Shown here piece by piece: positions 35,895 to 46,961 of a stretch of 64,000 nucleotides of DNA; within the stretch, counting starts at the first letter, position 1; the number at the start of each line of letters is the position of its first letter. The DNA is taken from assembly GCA_030674155.1 (NCBI GenBank), contig CM060324.1:53157502-53221501 (forward strand), written 5' to 3'. The translations under genes were made by a program, and so were the position numbers. The notes below the pieces were generated by a model. The model was not told the DNA's origin, ran no database searches, and was given only the letters and a program-made list of their open reading frames with translations. Source of the stretch: Stramonita haemastoma (lineage: Eukaryota > Mollusca > Gastropoda > Neogastropoda > Muricidae).

Positions 35895-36625
35895 AAAAAA
35901 AATTTCAGGAACTGTAGTGTTATCTGTCAGTGAATGTGGTCACTTTTACATTAGTGCTGATTTAGTGCTAGGTGTGGTGGTATCAGAATCCTTCATGTTA
36001 CAGTCAGCTCATCAATGCCTCACTAGTGAACCTGTACCAGTGTGTAAAAAAAAACCACCACAAAAAACAACAGAGAAAGAGGCATAGGAGAGAGAGGATC
36101 AGTTGTTAATATTTATAAAGAAAATGCATGTCTTCAGCAGGAGGAAGATTTTTAAGGGCAGAAATGTTGGCATGCACCTTAGCAGCTGTGACGACAAAGA
36201 GTAATTTTATAAGGGCTCTACACCTCTGCTCTTATAGAGAATAGTGATGGCCAGACATGACACTATTTCAGACTGCCAAGTCTTTTTAACCGACTCAGAT
36301 ACTGTCTTTAGTTTATGTATGGGCCAGTGGCCTCCTCTGTGTCATTCCCTGCCTCAGTATCTCTTTTGTCATCTTCAGTGCTGATATGAGTGAACTCTTT
36401 CTCCCTCATAATCTCCAGAGCAAACAATTCTTGTTGGTATTTTTTTTATGCTGTGGCCCCTTTTGTTGAAGGACAATGCATTGACCCAACTACTTTCTTT
36501 TTTTTATAATTTATATATATATAAATATATATTATATATATTTTCCTTTCTTCTTTCTAGTAGTGGATGTCATGTTTTCTTTTCCTTCTGCTTTGTCAGA
36601 CTGTTTCTTCAAAACAAAACCTTAA
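35895..36625. other. No gene recognised; possible 3' part of the HARBI1-like locus
   Basis: AT-rich sequence with an (AT)n patch at about 36505-36545. It lies between the exon 3 stop and the acceptor-like site at 36806 and could be 3' UTR or intron. Confidence 0.4.
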
Positions 36626-36630
36626 CTTTA

Positions 36631-36760
36631 TGAATTCTTCTTCTTCTTCGTTAAACATTCACACAGCAACTATTGTCGTCTGTTCTATGAGCAAAAATGC
36701 GTCACGCTGCCATTAAGCACCTGACAAGTCAGGCCCAGCGTATCCGAATTCTAATTCTGT
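36631..36760 (+). repeat. Dispersed repeat S4, copy 2
   Basis: Begins with (TTC)n 'cttcttcttcttcgttaaac', then 'aactattgtcgtctgttcta' and 'cctgacaagtcagg' followed by 'cccagcgtatccga'. It is nearly identical in the core to the inverted copy at 59170-59292. Confidence 0.7.
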
Positions 36761-36956
36761 GAAATGTGATTCCACTAAATGGTGTTCTCTGTGTGTTCAC
36801 TTGCAGATGAGTGGATGGCACTACCAGTGACAGCATGCTGTACCAGCTGCCCCCAGGATGTGTGGAGGTGATGTGCCCACACCCTCCATCCTCTGTCTTC
36901 CTCTTCTGACATCAGCTACCGATGCCCAGGTTTACCACCTCAGACAGACTGGACAA

Positions 36957-37596
36957 TTACTTATGTATTCTTTTACATTGAGGATAATGGAATAAGCATA
37001 TGCTTTTTTTACATCCAGTCCCTGTGTGTATGAAGGGGGCATGATAAATCAGTGGTCAGAGCGCTCACTTTCCCCCAGTCACGTTAAGCAGCGTCAAGTG
37101 TGGTTACCAGTTGGATGGTGACCGTTTGTGTGACTTGGCTTCAGTACATTCCCCCTAGCTGTAAATGGTCACCTGCCCTCTTTAGGGTCAGGGAAGGTTA
37201 AGCAGCAAGGGAGAGGAGATGGCGCTACCCTCCATATGCTGGCCCCTAGAGAAGCCGAAGTCTCTGACACCTCGCTCCCCTATGACCGCCTAGGTTATGG
37301 GACACCTTTACCTTTACCCTGTGTGTATGCAGTTTTGTAAATCTTATCATCTGTCCCCATCGGCACACAATGGCCTACTCTTACGAAAAGCGGAACAGGA
37401 TTTAACGCATGCGTAAGATGTTCTGCGTGTGTTGGCACACAGGTTCTCGGTTTATAGTCTCATCCAAAAGTTTTCTTTGGGGGGAGTGGAGTCAGCACTG
37501 ATGTTAACTCCAGAGGAAAAATCCCCTCAAATGGGAATCGAACCCGGGTCGTCAAATTGTAAGCGCAATGTTCTGACCACTAGGCTATCCCGCCCC
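36957..37596 (-). repeat. SINE family S1, complete copy split by a nested SINE
   Basis: Tail at 36957-37019, then the host copy is interrupted at 37033-37316 and resumes at 'gtgtgtatgcagttttgtaa', running to its tRNA-like head: 'gaatcgaacccgggtcgtca' at about 37533 and 'gaccactaggctatcccgc' at about 37575. It is the best-preserved head of this family in the window. Confidence 0.88.
37033..37316 (+). mobile_element. SINE family S3, complete nested insertion with target-site duplication
   Basis: The 284-bp insertion starts AAGGGGGCATGATAAATCAG, with tRNA-like A-box text 'agtggtcagagcgctca', and ends with '(a)cacctttaccttta'. It is flanked by the 13-base direct repeat CCCTGTGTGTATG (37020-37032 and 37317-37329), which is the expected S1 text occurring once in other copies. 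This proves insertion into an existing S1 copy. Confidence 0.9.
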
Positions 37597-37989
37597 CCAC
37601 AGTGATGCGGTGTGTTGCCTTCAACACTGCGGCTTCAGCCAGCACCTTTGTTGGTTTTAACAGGAGCATAGAGATGCCAATGAGAGGTACTGATGTCATG
37701 AAAATGTTGGTCCAAAGATGTTGCAACTCTGAAACATCAGCCAATGGAAGCTTCCCCATCAGAGATGTCTTTTACACGCAGTTGTAATGTTTCACAAGTT
37801 CTCTGGGTCTAAACTTGTCAAGATCTGTATATTATGTAACTTTAGTTGTGTTTGTCTTTCCCCCAAATGACCCATAATACTAATCGGTGTTGGTTAACTT
37901 ACTTACCAGCTGGACAAACGACCGGTAATGCTAATGCCTCCGTACTCCCCCCCCCCCCACCACCACCCTTCAAGCAAACAGTACCCCCC

Positions 37990-38218
37990 CCCCCTACCCC
38001 ATGTCCTTTGAAATCAAACCTCCCCCACTACCCCATGTCCTTTGAAATCAACCCCCCCCCTACCCCATGTCCTTTGAAATCAAACCTCCCCCACTACCCC
38101 ATGTCCTTTGAAATCAACCCCCCCCTACCCCATGTCCTTTGAAATCAAACCTCCCCCACTACCCCATGTCCTTTGAAATCAACCCCCCCCCCCCTACCCC
38201 ATGTCCTTTGAAATCAAA
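37990..38218. repeat. Minisatellite, unit about 33-36 bp, 7 copies
   Basis: Unit 'taccccatgtcctttgaaat' + 'caa' + C-rich spacer. Two spacer types, 'aacctcccccac' and 'ccccccc', alternate through the array, so the real period is a dimer of about 67 bp. Confidence 0.92.
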
Positions 38219-39270
38219 CAACACAGGCAGTACCACAAGCTGGGGAGTGAACATATTCTTCTTACAGGGAATTTTCTGCATTGCTTTTTCTACTGGTGAA
38301 ATAGTCATTGGAAACTGAAAACAAAGGAAATAAACACATAAAAAAAAAGTAAATTCCATTTTTTTTGTGCTCAAGATACTGCCAATAAAAGAATTCCACA
38401 TGAAAGTAGCCTGCAATGACTCATACCATAACCAGCAGCAGCAGCACAGGGAAGCTTTGGTTGTAGACATTTTATATACAGGTACATAACTGTGATTCTC
38501 CCCACACTTCATTCACAATTATTTCCTTGGATTTGCTTTTTGCAGAATGTTTGATCATCATTCTCTGCATAGTTGGAGCAACTTTGATGATTTATTTTTT
38601 TGTGTGAAATTTTTTTCGAATTTGTGGCTGCTTTTGTAAGAAAATTCTGCGTCTGCTTGATGTTGATGATATAACAATGATCCTGATACACATTTATCAT
38701 TTTGAATCTATGACATTTGTGCTGTTGTTGGTTGGGTTTTGTTTTTTTGGTGGGAGGGAAAGGGAGGGGGTCTATTCTTAATGATAAATACTGGTGAAGG
38801 CTCATTCTGTGTTCTACCATAATCTGATGAATTTATACGTGTGGTTTGTTGGATTGGTTGGTCAGGGGGTTTTTCCTCAAGATATAATTCCTGATATGGG
38901 TGGAGGCTGGGTGTATTGATTATCCTCTTAATAAGACCTTGCATATAATATGGAGGGGGAGGGATGTTTGACAATAATGGTAAGATTTCAGCTTTTTCAG
39001 GCTGTCTGACCCATGTAAACAGGAAAACTATATGCATGTACAAATGTTATATGTATATCAACTTTATAATCAAAAGAACCAAATAGAATTTTAAAACTTT
39101 ATAATCCTAAGAACTAATAGATTAAAACATAGAATATGCCAAACTATATGAATTTCTTGGTTTAAAGTGTCGCATATTATTTTAGTAGTAAAAAAAAAAT
39201 TCTGCTAAAAGCATCGCCAAAAGATATCAGATCTGACTGTTCAATGTATAGAACGAAGCAAAATATAGGA
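38219..39270. other. No gene recognised
   Basis: AT-rich sequence without a supported exon or a repeat seen elsewhere in the window. Confidence 0.4.
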
Positions 39271-39274
39271 AAAA

Positions 39275-39385
39275 GAAAAAAAAATGGGTAGGTGCTGCAC
39301 GTGTGGCGACATGCTCTTCCCAGGGAGAGCAGCCCGAATTTCACGCAGTGAAATCTGCTGTGACATAAAGTGGTACAAAATATAG
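39275..39385 (+). repeat. SINE family S2, tail-proximal fragment
   Basis: Inverse of the 366-468 text: 'gtgtggcgacatgctcttcc', 'cccgaatttcacgcagtgaa' and 'ataaagtggtacaa'. Because the SINE head faces the other way in this family, this copy lies on the plus strand. Confidence 0.7.
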
Positions 39386-39664
39386 TCGCCAATGCAAATG
39401 GATTCCAGAGTACCTAAATGGACAGCATTTTCTTATGACCTGACCAAATCTGAAACAAGTATGGCTAGGGGAGGGAGGGCAGTTCTGTTTAGGTTTTGAT
39501 TTTGTTTTTTACCTACAACAGTGACTGTCATTACCATGCAACATGAAGCACTCTTCTAGTTGAATTAGCAACTCTGTCAAAACCACCAAACGTCTGCTAC
39601 TTAATAAGTGAGGCGTACATGGCATTTGTATCTATATATATTGTATATCAATATATATATTATA

Positions 39665-39778
39665 CACAACACACACACATGCTTCACTGCAAATTCCATG
39701 AGCATGTCTGGTGATGCTCCAATGTATTTTTGTGTCCCTTAGATAAAAATTATTTTTCTTAAATTGTATATACACATA
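39665..39778 (+). repeat. Left member of a direct duplication flanking the pogo-like element
   Basis: 'aattccatgagcatg', 'gatgctccaatgtattttt' and 'gtgtccctta' resemble 40865-40965 in order and spacing. Both copies sit next to (TA)n/(AC)n tracts. Confidence 0.55.
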
Positions 39779-39798
39779 TATATATATATACACATATA

Positions 39799-40709
39799 CC
39801 GTAAAATCCCTAGCATACGCCCACCCCCCCTGTGCACTGATTTAGGGCAAAATTGGGGGGTGGGCGTTTGCTAGGGATAGACCCCTTTGCGCAAAGTATT
39901 TTTTGTGCTCAACCCTGTAATTGAGTGAATACAAACCCGGAAAGCATGTAAGTTAGGTCGTGTGGGTAGAAATGAAGGAAAATAGAAAAAAAGAGACTGA
40001 GGCAAAGAAGACCAACGAGTTCCATCGCTTTCCGTTGTAGGTCCTTGTTTTGCAATACCCTGCCTTCAGATCTTTCATCTTCCAGATAATGCAGCACACC
40101 TTGGTCGACATGTTCAGATCTAACTGCTGGTCCTTTTGACAGTTTCCGTTTTTGTTTGTATTTTCCGTACTGTTCAAGTCTATCTCTGTTTTCACTCCAT
40201 TCCCTGATCCTCTTCCTATCCACAGAAAATTCATGGGCACAGTCCGAAACATTCCCACCTGCTTCGTTATCCAGATACTGGAGGGCTTCCAATTTGAAAG
40301 ATACATAGTAAGACTGTCGCTTCAGCATTTTGCAAAAATGGCACAGAGAGATTCAAGAACCAACTTCCGGCCATCAGGAAGCATGGTCAAAGTACCGGTA
40401 CATCACTGACAGACAAAAGATGTCAGTGGACAAAGCATGACGTAATTTTAAGTCACTTTGTTGGGGATGGGTGGGAGTGAGGAGAGGGGACAAAGATTAA
40501 GAAAAAAAGGAAAGAAATACGAAAAGATAAAGAGGGGAGAAAAGATGACTTTTAGAACAGTCTGCACAAATCCTAGTGAAAGTGAGCATAGTCTCTTTGA
40601 AAAAAGCAGGGTGGGCGTTTGCTAGGTAGCTACCCCTTTGCACAACTTTTGGCCCAAAGTGGGGGGTGGGCGTTTGCTAGATGGTGGGCTTATGCTAGGG
40701 ATTTTACGG
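39799..40709 (-). mobile_element. Pogo/Tigger-like DNA transposon, 911 bp, intact terminal inverted repeats
   Basis: The ends are near-perfect inverted repeats: CCGTAAAATCCCTAGCATAC on the left and the inverse of 'tatgctagggattttacgg' on the right, with one mismatch over 27 bases. TA flanks each end, the target duplication of the Tc1/mariner/pogo superfamily. Subterminal 'gggtgggcgtttgctagg' is repeated at about 39857, 40610 and 40662. The body is too short for a full transposase, so the element is non-autonomous, an internal-deletion derivative. Confidence 0.87.
39909..40328 (-). CDS. N-terminal DNA-binding fragment of a pogo-like transposase
   Basis: The 139-codon frame inside the element starts MLKRQSYYVSFKLEALQYLD. 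Residues about 9-55 (FKLEALQYLDNEAGG, HEFSVDRKRIREWSE) look like the helix-turn-helix (BrkDBD/CENP-B N-terminal type) that POGK-like and Tigger transposases use to bind their terminal repeats. A basic KYKQKRKLSKG linker and LQRKAMELV, as in the second CENP-B helix region, follow. From about residue 108 the sequence turns hydrophobic (LLCLSLFFSIFLHFY) and is probably intron or spacer read-through. The DDE catalytic domain is missing. If expressed, it could only bind DNA. Confidence 0.65.
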   Translation of the reverse strand: MLKRQSYYVSFKLEALQYLDNEAGGNVSDCAHEFSVDRKRIREWSENRDRLEQYGKYKQKRKLSKGPAVRSEHVDQGVLHYLEDERSEGRVLQNKDLQRKAMELVGLLCLSLFFSIFLHFYPHDLTYMLSGFVFTQLQG

Positions 40710-40710
40710 T

Positions 40711-40770
40711 ATATACACATATATATATATATATATACACACATATATATATATATATATACACACACAC

Positions 40771-40855
<85 letters not shown>

Positions 40856-40862
40856 ATATATA
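40711..40862. repeat. (TA)n / (CA)n compound microsatellite
   Basis: Alternating TA and CACA blocks to the right of the transposon, with a shorter counterpart at 39770-39798 on its left. The insertion therefore landed within such a tract. Confidence 0.9.
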
Positions 40863-40864
40863 TT

Positions 40865-40968
40865 TATTTTCACGTTACTGCTAATTCCATGAGAAATGTT
40901 TTAAGATGCTCAATGTATTTTTGTATCCCTTACGATTTTTTTTTTTTTTTAAATTGTCTACAGATACT
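40865..40968 (+). repeat. Right member of the direct duplication
   Basis: 'ctaattccatgagaaatg', 'gatgctcaatgtatttttg' and 'tatccctta' match 39665-39778, followed by a poly-T instead of mixed T/A text. Confidence 0.55.
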
Positions 40969-41724
40969 GTCACATTACTTTGAAGAAACTTGTCTGACAT
41001 TGACCAATTCGTACAGATTTCAACTTTTTAGTAGTCAAATAGTTTTTTTTTAATTTTCAGTTTTTGATACAATGCCTGTGGTTGGCGGGGCTGTTGACAA
41101 TAAACATGAATGAAAAAACGAAATAGATATTTGATCTGATTTTGCAAATATAGATTATCCTCTGAAAATGTAACACTGTTTTTCACATTACAGCAAATGT
41201 GGAAAAAAGTGTATTACCTTTCAGTAAACCTAGCCACTCTATCTTTTAACACTGCTTTTCACATCTAAATTTTTTTTTAAAAGGGTTCTGCCTTCTAGTA
41301 CAAAGTGTAACCCAGAAACCTAATCTTCCACTCACAGAAAATCACTGATGTTAACTTTAGCCCAAAAGGAAATAGTATCACATTGCTTAATTTAAAGGCA
41401 TAATAAAGAACTTTTTTTTGCAAAGATTGTGGTATGAAGCTCGGTATGAAGGGCTTATAAAAATATCTTATAATTGTCTGTAAACTACTGCTACTGATTT
41501 AGTTTCCAAAATGCATGGGCTAACATCATCCTCAGGCAGTTTTCTTATAAACTGTTGTGCATCTCGGTCCCAAACCATTCAAACAAATGTGGCTGCAACA
41601 TCATTTGCACAGGCCTAGTTTCTATAAATCTCATGATGCATTTTAAAGTGATTTGCATCACTTTGCATAGGCTTAAATCCATGCCTTGGGAGATCTTCAA
41701 TCGACTTTATGTAAAACGTGTCAT
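40969..41724. other. No gene recognised
   Basis: AT-rich intergenic sequence. No exon, RNA or repeat shared with other parts of the window was found. Confidence 0.4.
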
Positions 41725-42060
41725 TTATTTTATTTTATTTTATACCACTATATCACAGCAGATTTCTCTGCGTGAAAATCGAGCTGCACCTACCCATTAT
41801 TATATATATATCCACAGCACCAAGCCACTCTGGGGACTCCAACTCCCAATTTTTTCCTCAGGGATGGCATCTAAACACAACACCTGCGTGCATGCTGGGT
41901 TTGGGTTTGTTTTTTTTAATTTTGTCATCCGCTCCTACTGGCACACAATGGCCTGCTCTTCCGAAAGGCAGAACGGGGTTTTAACGTGTGCACAAGATGT
42001 CCTGCGTGTGTTCGCACATGGGGCCTTGGGTTTAAAGTCTCATCCAAGACTTTTTTTTTT
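41725..42060 (-). repeat. SINE family S2, head-truncated copy
   Basis: Tail text 'ataccactatatcacagcag' and 'tctctgcgtgaaaatcg' is followed by 'gggactccaactcccaattt' and the central block (about 41925-42045: 'ctggcacacaatggcctgct', 'acggggttttaacgtgtgca'). It ends at a poly-T at 42046 without the tRNA-like head. Confidence 0.8.
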
Positions 42061-42061
42061 T

Positions 42062-42380
42062 TTTTTACAGCCCCATGACCATAAAGGCCATATCGGGTTT
42101 GTCCCCTCAAACATCCAATATGGATAAAAAAAATAAAGAAAACACATACCAAAAAACATCCCAAAACACCCAATTTATTAAATTCCTGAGGGCCAATAAA
42201 ACCAGGCCATGATGCCGATGCCAACCATTCCTGTTAATTTATCCTCCCCAGGCTACAAAGAAGTATGAAAAGGATAATGAAATAACCAAAATGTACAAAA
42301 ATACATAAGAAAAATGCCATGGGCAAAACAACATTGCAGAATGGACATCCTGTGCCCATCCCAGTGTTTGCCATTTCACA
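42062..42380 (+). repeat. Dispersed repeat S5, longest copy
   Basis: 'acagccccatgaccataaag', 'gccatatcgggtttgtcccc', 'attcctgagggccaataaaa' and 'cagaatggacatcctgtgcc' occur in order. Matching pieces lie at 796-1012, 50525-50800 and 51170-51250. Confidence 0.6.
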
Positions 42381-44845
42381 ACCTGGTTTCTAGAACAGGC
42401 AAAATGTCCTACAATGAAAACAAAGAGAATATTTTAAAGATTTGCTGGACAAATGGGGCAGGTAAAAGACTCGGAATGCAGAAAACAGACGATAGAAAAA
42501 TGACAAAAACCAATTGATAGAAAAGCATAATTTCTCGCTTAAATTTCCAGGGGGAGATATTTGAATGTAGACCTACTAAAGAGCACATATCTTGTGCATG
42601 CATGTTTATTTCTGGCAGATATCGAGTGCATCTGAATGAATAAAGTTCTTAGCGTATATAATTGATCGACTGATTGCATTTGAATTTAAGCGGAAAGAGG
42701 GTGGGAGAAAGAAGAGATAGAAGTGGATATAAAAGGTATAGGCAGCCAAGATTTTGTGCACATATTCCACACTTGCAAACACACAGTCCATCATTCTCTG
42801 AACAAAGATTTTGGTCAAGTTTTATTTCTGTTCTTGTGTTTGCATTCATTTAAATCACATCACAGCAAGTTCGGACAAATTTTTAAAATCATTGCATTTC
42901 CTATTCACTTTGCTTCATTTCAGCTGCAGCCGGCTACCCAACCCGACTCCAGCTTTTGTGGCTGAAGGGGGAGGTAGGCTTTTCCCAATGCTCTGAACCA
43001 GCAGTGACACAATGACCAACTGACTTTTGTTTGCTTTTGAATTCTTTTATCATTTGAAATCAGACTATTGTGACATTTATTCCAATATGCTTTAAAACAC
43101 AGAAGTGACAAAAATGCTTAATTCCAGGCATGTTATCTTTACAGCCAAAAAGCATAGACACCCTGAACAACTAAGTACAAAACATCAACTTGCAAGTTTT
43201 AAAGAAAATGGATTTATTCAAAGCTTGTATTTTTCTCAGGAAAGAAAGTTTGGTCGTCAAGTGCCAGTGGTGTGTGCTCACCAATTTAAAATTTTAATCC
43301 TAAACTATAAATCAATGCCCTTATGAAATACAGGAAAAATGGAAGCAATACTGATTTGGGGAAACTTTTTTGTCTAAAGGAACATGCAACATTTTCTTCA
43401 CTCATTCAGATGGGCAAACTGGGATTGTAATCAAATCCAAAATTTTTTTTTTATATCCACACCTGGCCTAAGAGTTCAGGGAGATTAAAAGGTCAATTTT
43501 AAAAAGAATGAAATATACCAACAGAGCAAGGAAACCACTAAACACTAGCAATCCCAAAACTTTTTTTAAGGGCACGCTACTAGCAAATTCACCCTTTCAT
43601 GGGAGTAAAAATTGAAAAGGAGCTTCAATGTAATTATTATATCTTAAAATAATACACACAAAACTATAACTAATTTTGATACCAGAATAGGGAATAAGGG
43701 GAAGGGGCAGCAAACAAAGTGAAGGGTATTAACTGCATAACTTAAATGGATCTACTAGATACACACAAAACCATTGTCTAATTTTGCATTAACAGGACGA
43801 GTTGAAGACATGATGTAAGGTATGTTTTTTTCAGGTTGTTGATCAAGAATTGATACAAGCAATAACTACACACTTATACTATCCATGTAAAGGTGAAAAA
43901 TAACATGTGGGCACTGCTTGGAATGGTTACATGCAACATAGTCACAACTGCCTAGATGAAGCAAAGAATGTCAAACATCCAAAATGAATATTGAAACATC
44001 AAATGCCACAACAACAGAAAACCATTACAGAACATAATAATGTATAGATTTAAAAACATGTAATTCAATGAAAAATTGTAATTCTGTTTGGAAGAAGAGC
44101 TCTACTGGGTCACTCTCAGAATTGTTGTGCTTGCTGTTTAGGCTAAAAAAGGAAAAAAAGTATGAAGCTAAGCAACCTTTGGTGGAGAGAAACCACAACA
44201 AAGGTACCCTTACTGCTGGGAATAGGTAATCTCGAGACAGGTAAATACTTCATGAGCAACATTTGGTGATAAAGTCCAAGAAAACTGCTAAGTGTTTCAA
44301 TACAAAATGTCAAGATGTAAGCAACAAGAAAAGTGGAAAAGGCAAGTGCTTTGAATAGAAGACTAGCTGTCCATCGGTATTCTTTGCTGAAATGCACATT
44401 TTTCTTTCACTTGAACAAAGTGATTTTAAAGCAAAAAGTGTATGTATACAGCCAAATGTTCCGCACAACAGCTTGTAAACACTTTACAAAAAAAAATCCT
44501 CACACATTTTGAAACTATTTTCTAATTTTTCACAAACTGGTTTCATGACAGCACAAAAGTAAAAGCAAAAAGAAGGCCGAACAAAACTAGACCACAACCT
44601 GTGTCACACAGTATTATCACAGTGATATCCTAGAGCACATTGACATTTGCTACACTTAAGTTTTAGGATACACATATTTGAAATTAATTTCCTTAATTAA
44701 ATTTTTATTTAAACCTGCATAAGAGGCAAATAAAGTACACAGGTTGGACAAATGCAAGAAAGCAGAATTGCTTGTAAATTCATGTCTTTCTAGCCAATGG
44801 TTTTGAAACATTGCATATATTGATGAGGTGTGTTGGGGGGGGGGT
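42381..44845. other. No gene recognised; long AT-rich stretch
   Basis: About 2.4 kb without a repeat shared with the rest of the window and without any convincing exon. It could be intron or 3' UTR, but nothing in the sequence settles that. Confidence 0.4.
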
Positions 44846-44847
44846 GT

Positions 44848-45893
44848 GAGTGAGCGCGAGTGTGTCACTGTGTGAGCGCGAGTGTCTTCCTTTTAAGTGT
44901 GTCTTCCTTTTAAGTCTATCCACTAAAAAGTGATTTTAGACAAATAATGGGGGGGAAAAAAAAGTTGGTGTGTTTGTGTGGACAGGTGAAAGGAGGATAA
45001 TAATTTTTTTTTTTTTAAACAAATTAAAAAATATCAGGTCTAACTATCAGAAAACTTGAACTATACATACAAAAAAACAAACAATAGAATCATGTAAACC
45101 CGAGTAAGATAAACTGCATACAAACATTGTGTGAGAGTGTGCGAAAGCTGTGTGTGCGAGAATGGGTGCGTGAGATGTGTGGCAAGTGTGTGTGGTGCAT
45201 GAGTGTGTGTAGAGTGGGGGAGTGTGTGTGTGGTGAGTGTGCGAGAGTGTGTGTGTGTGACAGAGTGTGTGTGTGACGAGTGTGTGTGTGAGGTGTGTGT
45301 GTGTGTGTGTGTGTGTGGTGGTGTGTGTGCGTGTGTGTGCATGCGTGAGTGTGTGTGTGTGTGTTTTAACAGGCAAGATTATCATCGTAAAATAAAATAT
45401 TAAAACAAGAAAAAAGGTAAAGTCCAGTCTAAATAAACAGGAAACTGGACTTAGAAGTAAACATTCCACAAATTCTAAACATTAATGAAAAATCACTGAA
45501 AACATTTTCTAATGAACAATGGGGATATTGGGCAAATAGGTTTTTAAAACTTTACATTCAAAATCAAGTGAAAAGTTGAAAGTGAGCGCGAGTGTGTGTC
45601 ACTGGGGTGAGCGCGAGTGTGTCACTGTGTTTCCTTTAACGTCTATCCACTAAAAGGATTTTAGACAAATAATGGGGAAAAAAAAATGTCGGTGTGTTTG
45701 TGTGAAGTTTTTATAAAAAACATTTAAAAACAAAAACAACAGGTCTAACTATCAGAAAACTCGAACTATACATACAAAAAAAAAAAAAAAGAATCAGGTA
45801 AACCCGAGTAAGATAACTGCTACAGCATCTGTGTGTGAGTGTGCAAATGCGTGCGAGCACGCTTGCATGTGTGTGTGTGTGTGTGTGTGGTGT

Positions 45894-45934
<41 letters not shown>

Positions 45935-46904
45935 AGAGAGGGTGTGTGTGGTGTGCGTGTGTTTAAAGGCAACGTTATCATGTTATTGTGTAAACAGAAA
46001 TGTGTAAGTGTCTAACTACGGTGAATGACTTAGAGTAATACAAGAGTTGTTATGATATGAACATTCTAATGTGGGACTATTGGGAATGTGTTTTAACTTA
46101 CATATCAGTGAAGTTGAAAGTGGGGTGTGTCACTGGTGGCGCGGTGTGTCATGTGCGTCTTCTTTAGTCTTCCCTTGTGATGTTTCATAACAGGGAAATG
46201 TCGATGTATATACAGTGAAAATAAAATTTTAAAACAAGAAAAAAGGTAAAGTCCAGTCTAAACTAAACAGGAAACTGGACTTAGAAGTAAACATTCACAA
46301 ATTCTAAACATTAATGAAAAATCACTGATAAACATTTTCTAATGAACAATGGGGACTATTGGGTAAATAGGTTTTTAAAACTTTACATTCCAAAATCGAA
46401 TGAAAAGTTGAGAGAGGTGAGCTGGGTGTGTCACTGTGCGTCTTCCTTTTGACGTCTATCCACTAAAAAGTGATTTTAGACAAATAATGGGGGGAAAAAA
46501 ATGTCAGTGTGTTTGTGTGGACAGATGAATGGAGGATAATAAAAATTTTTATAACAAATAAAAAAAAAACCAGGTCTAACTATCAGAAAACTAAACTATA
46601 CATACAAAAAAATAATAGAATCATGTAAACCGGAGTAAGATAAATGCTACAATCTGTGTGTGAGTGTGCAAACCGTGCTCGCACGCTTACGTGCAGGTGT
46701 GTGTGTGTGAGAGAGTGTGTGTGTATGTGTGAGAGAGTGTGTGGTGTGTGTGTGTGTGTGAGAGAATGTGATGTGTGTGTGAGTGGTGTGTGTGTGTGTA
46801 TGAGAGAATGTGTGTGTGTGTGAGAGAATGTGTGTGTGTGAGAGAATGTGTGTGTGTGAGTGTGTGTGTGACTGTGTGTGTGACTGAGTGTGTGTGTGTG
46901 TGAT

Positions 46905-46961
<57 letters not shown>

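Noticed and set aside
37540..37596. A tRNA gene near the S1 head
   Set aside because: It is the head of a repeated SINE seen in several copies, with no acceptor stem that pairs cleanly.
39799..40709. LTR or foldback element instead of a pogo-like transposon
   Set aside because: TA target duplication, 27-bp terminal inverted repeats and a CENP-B/pogo-type DNA-binding frame fit pogo better; there are no long direct terminal repeats.
42409..44397. Several 60-85-codon frames in the AT-rich region
   Set aside because: Each is short, without splice sites, motif or conservation that can be seen; expected by chance over 2 kb.
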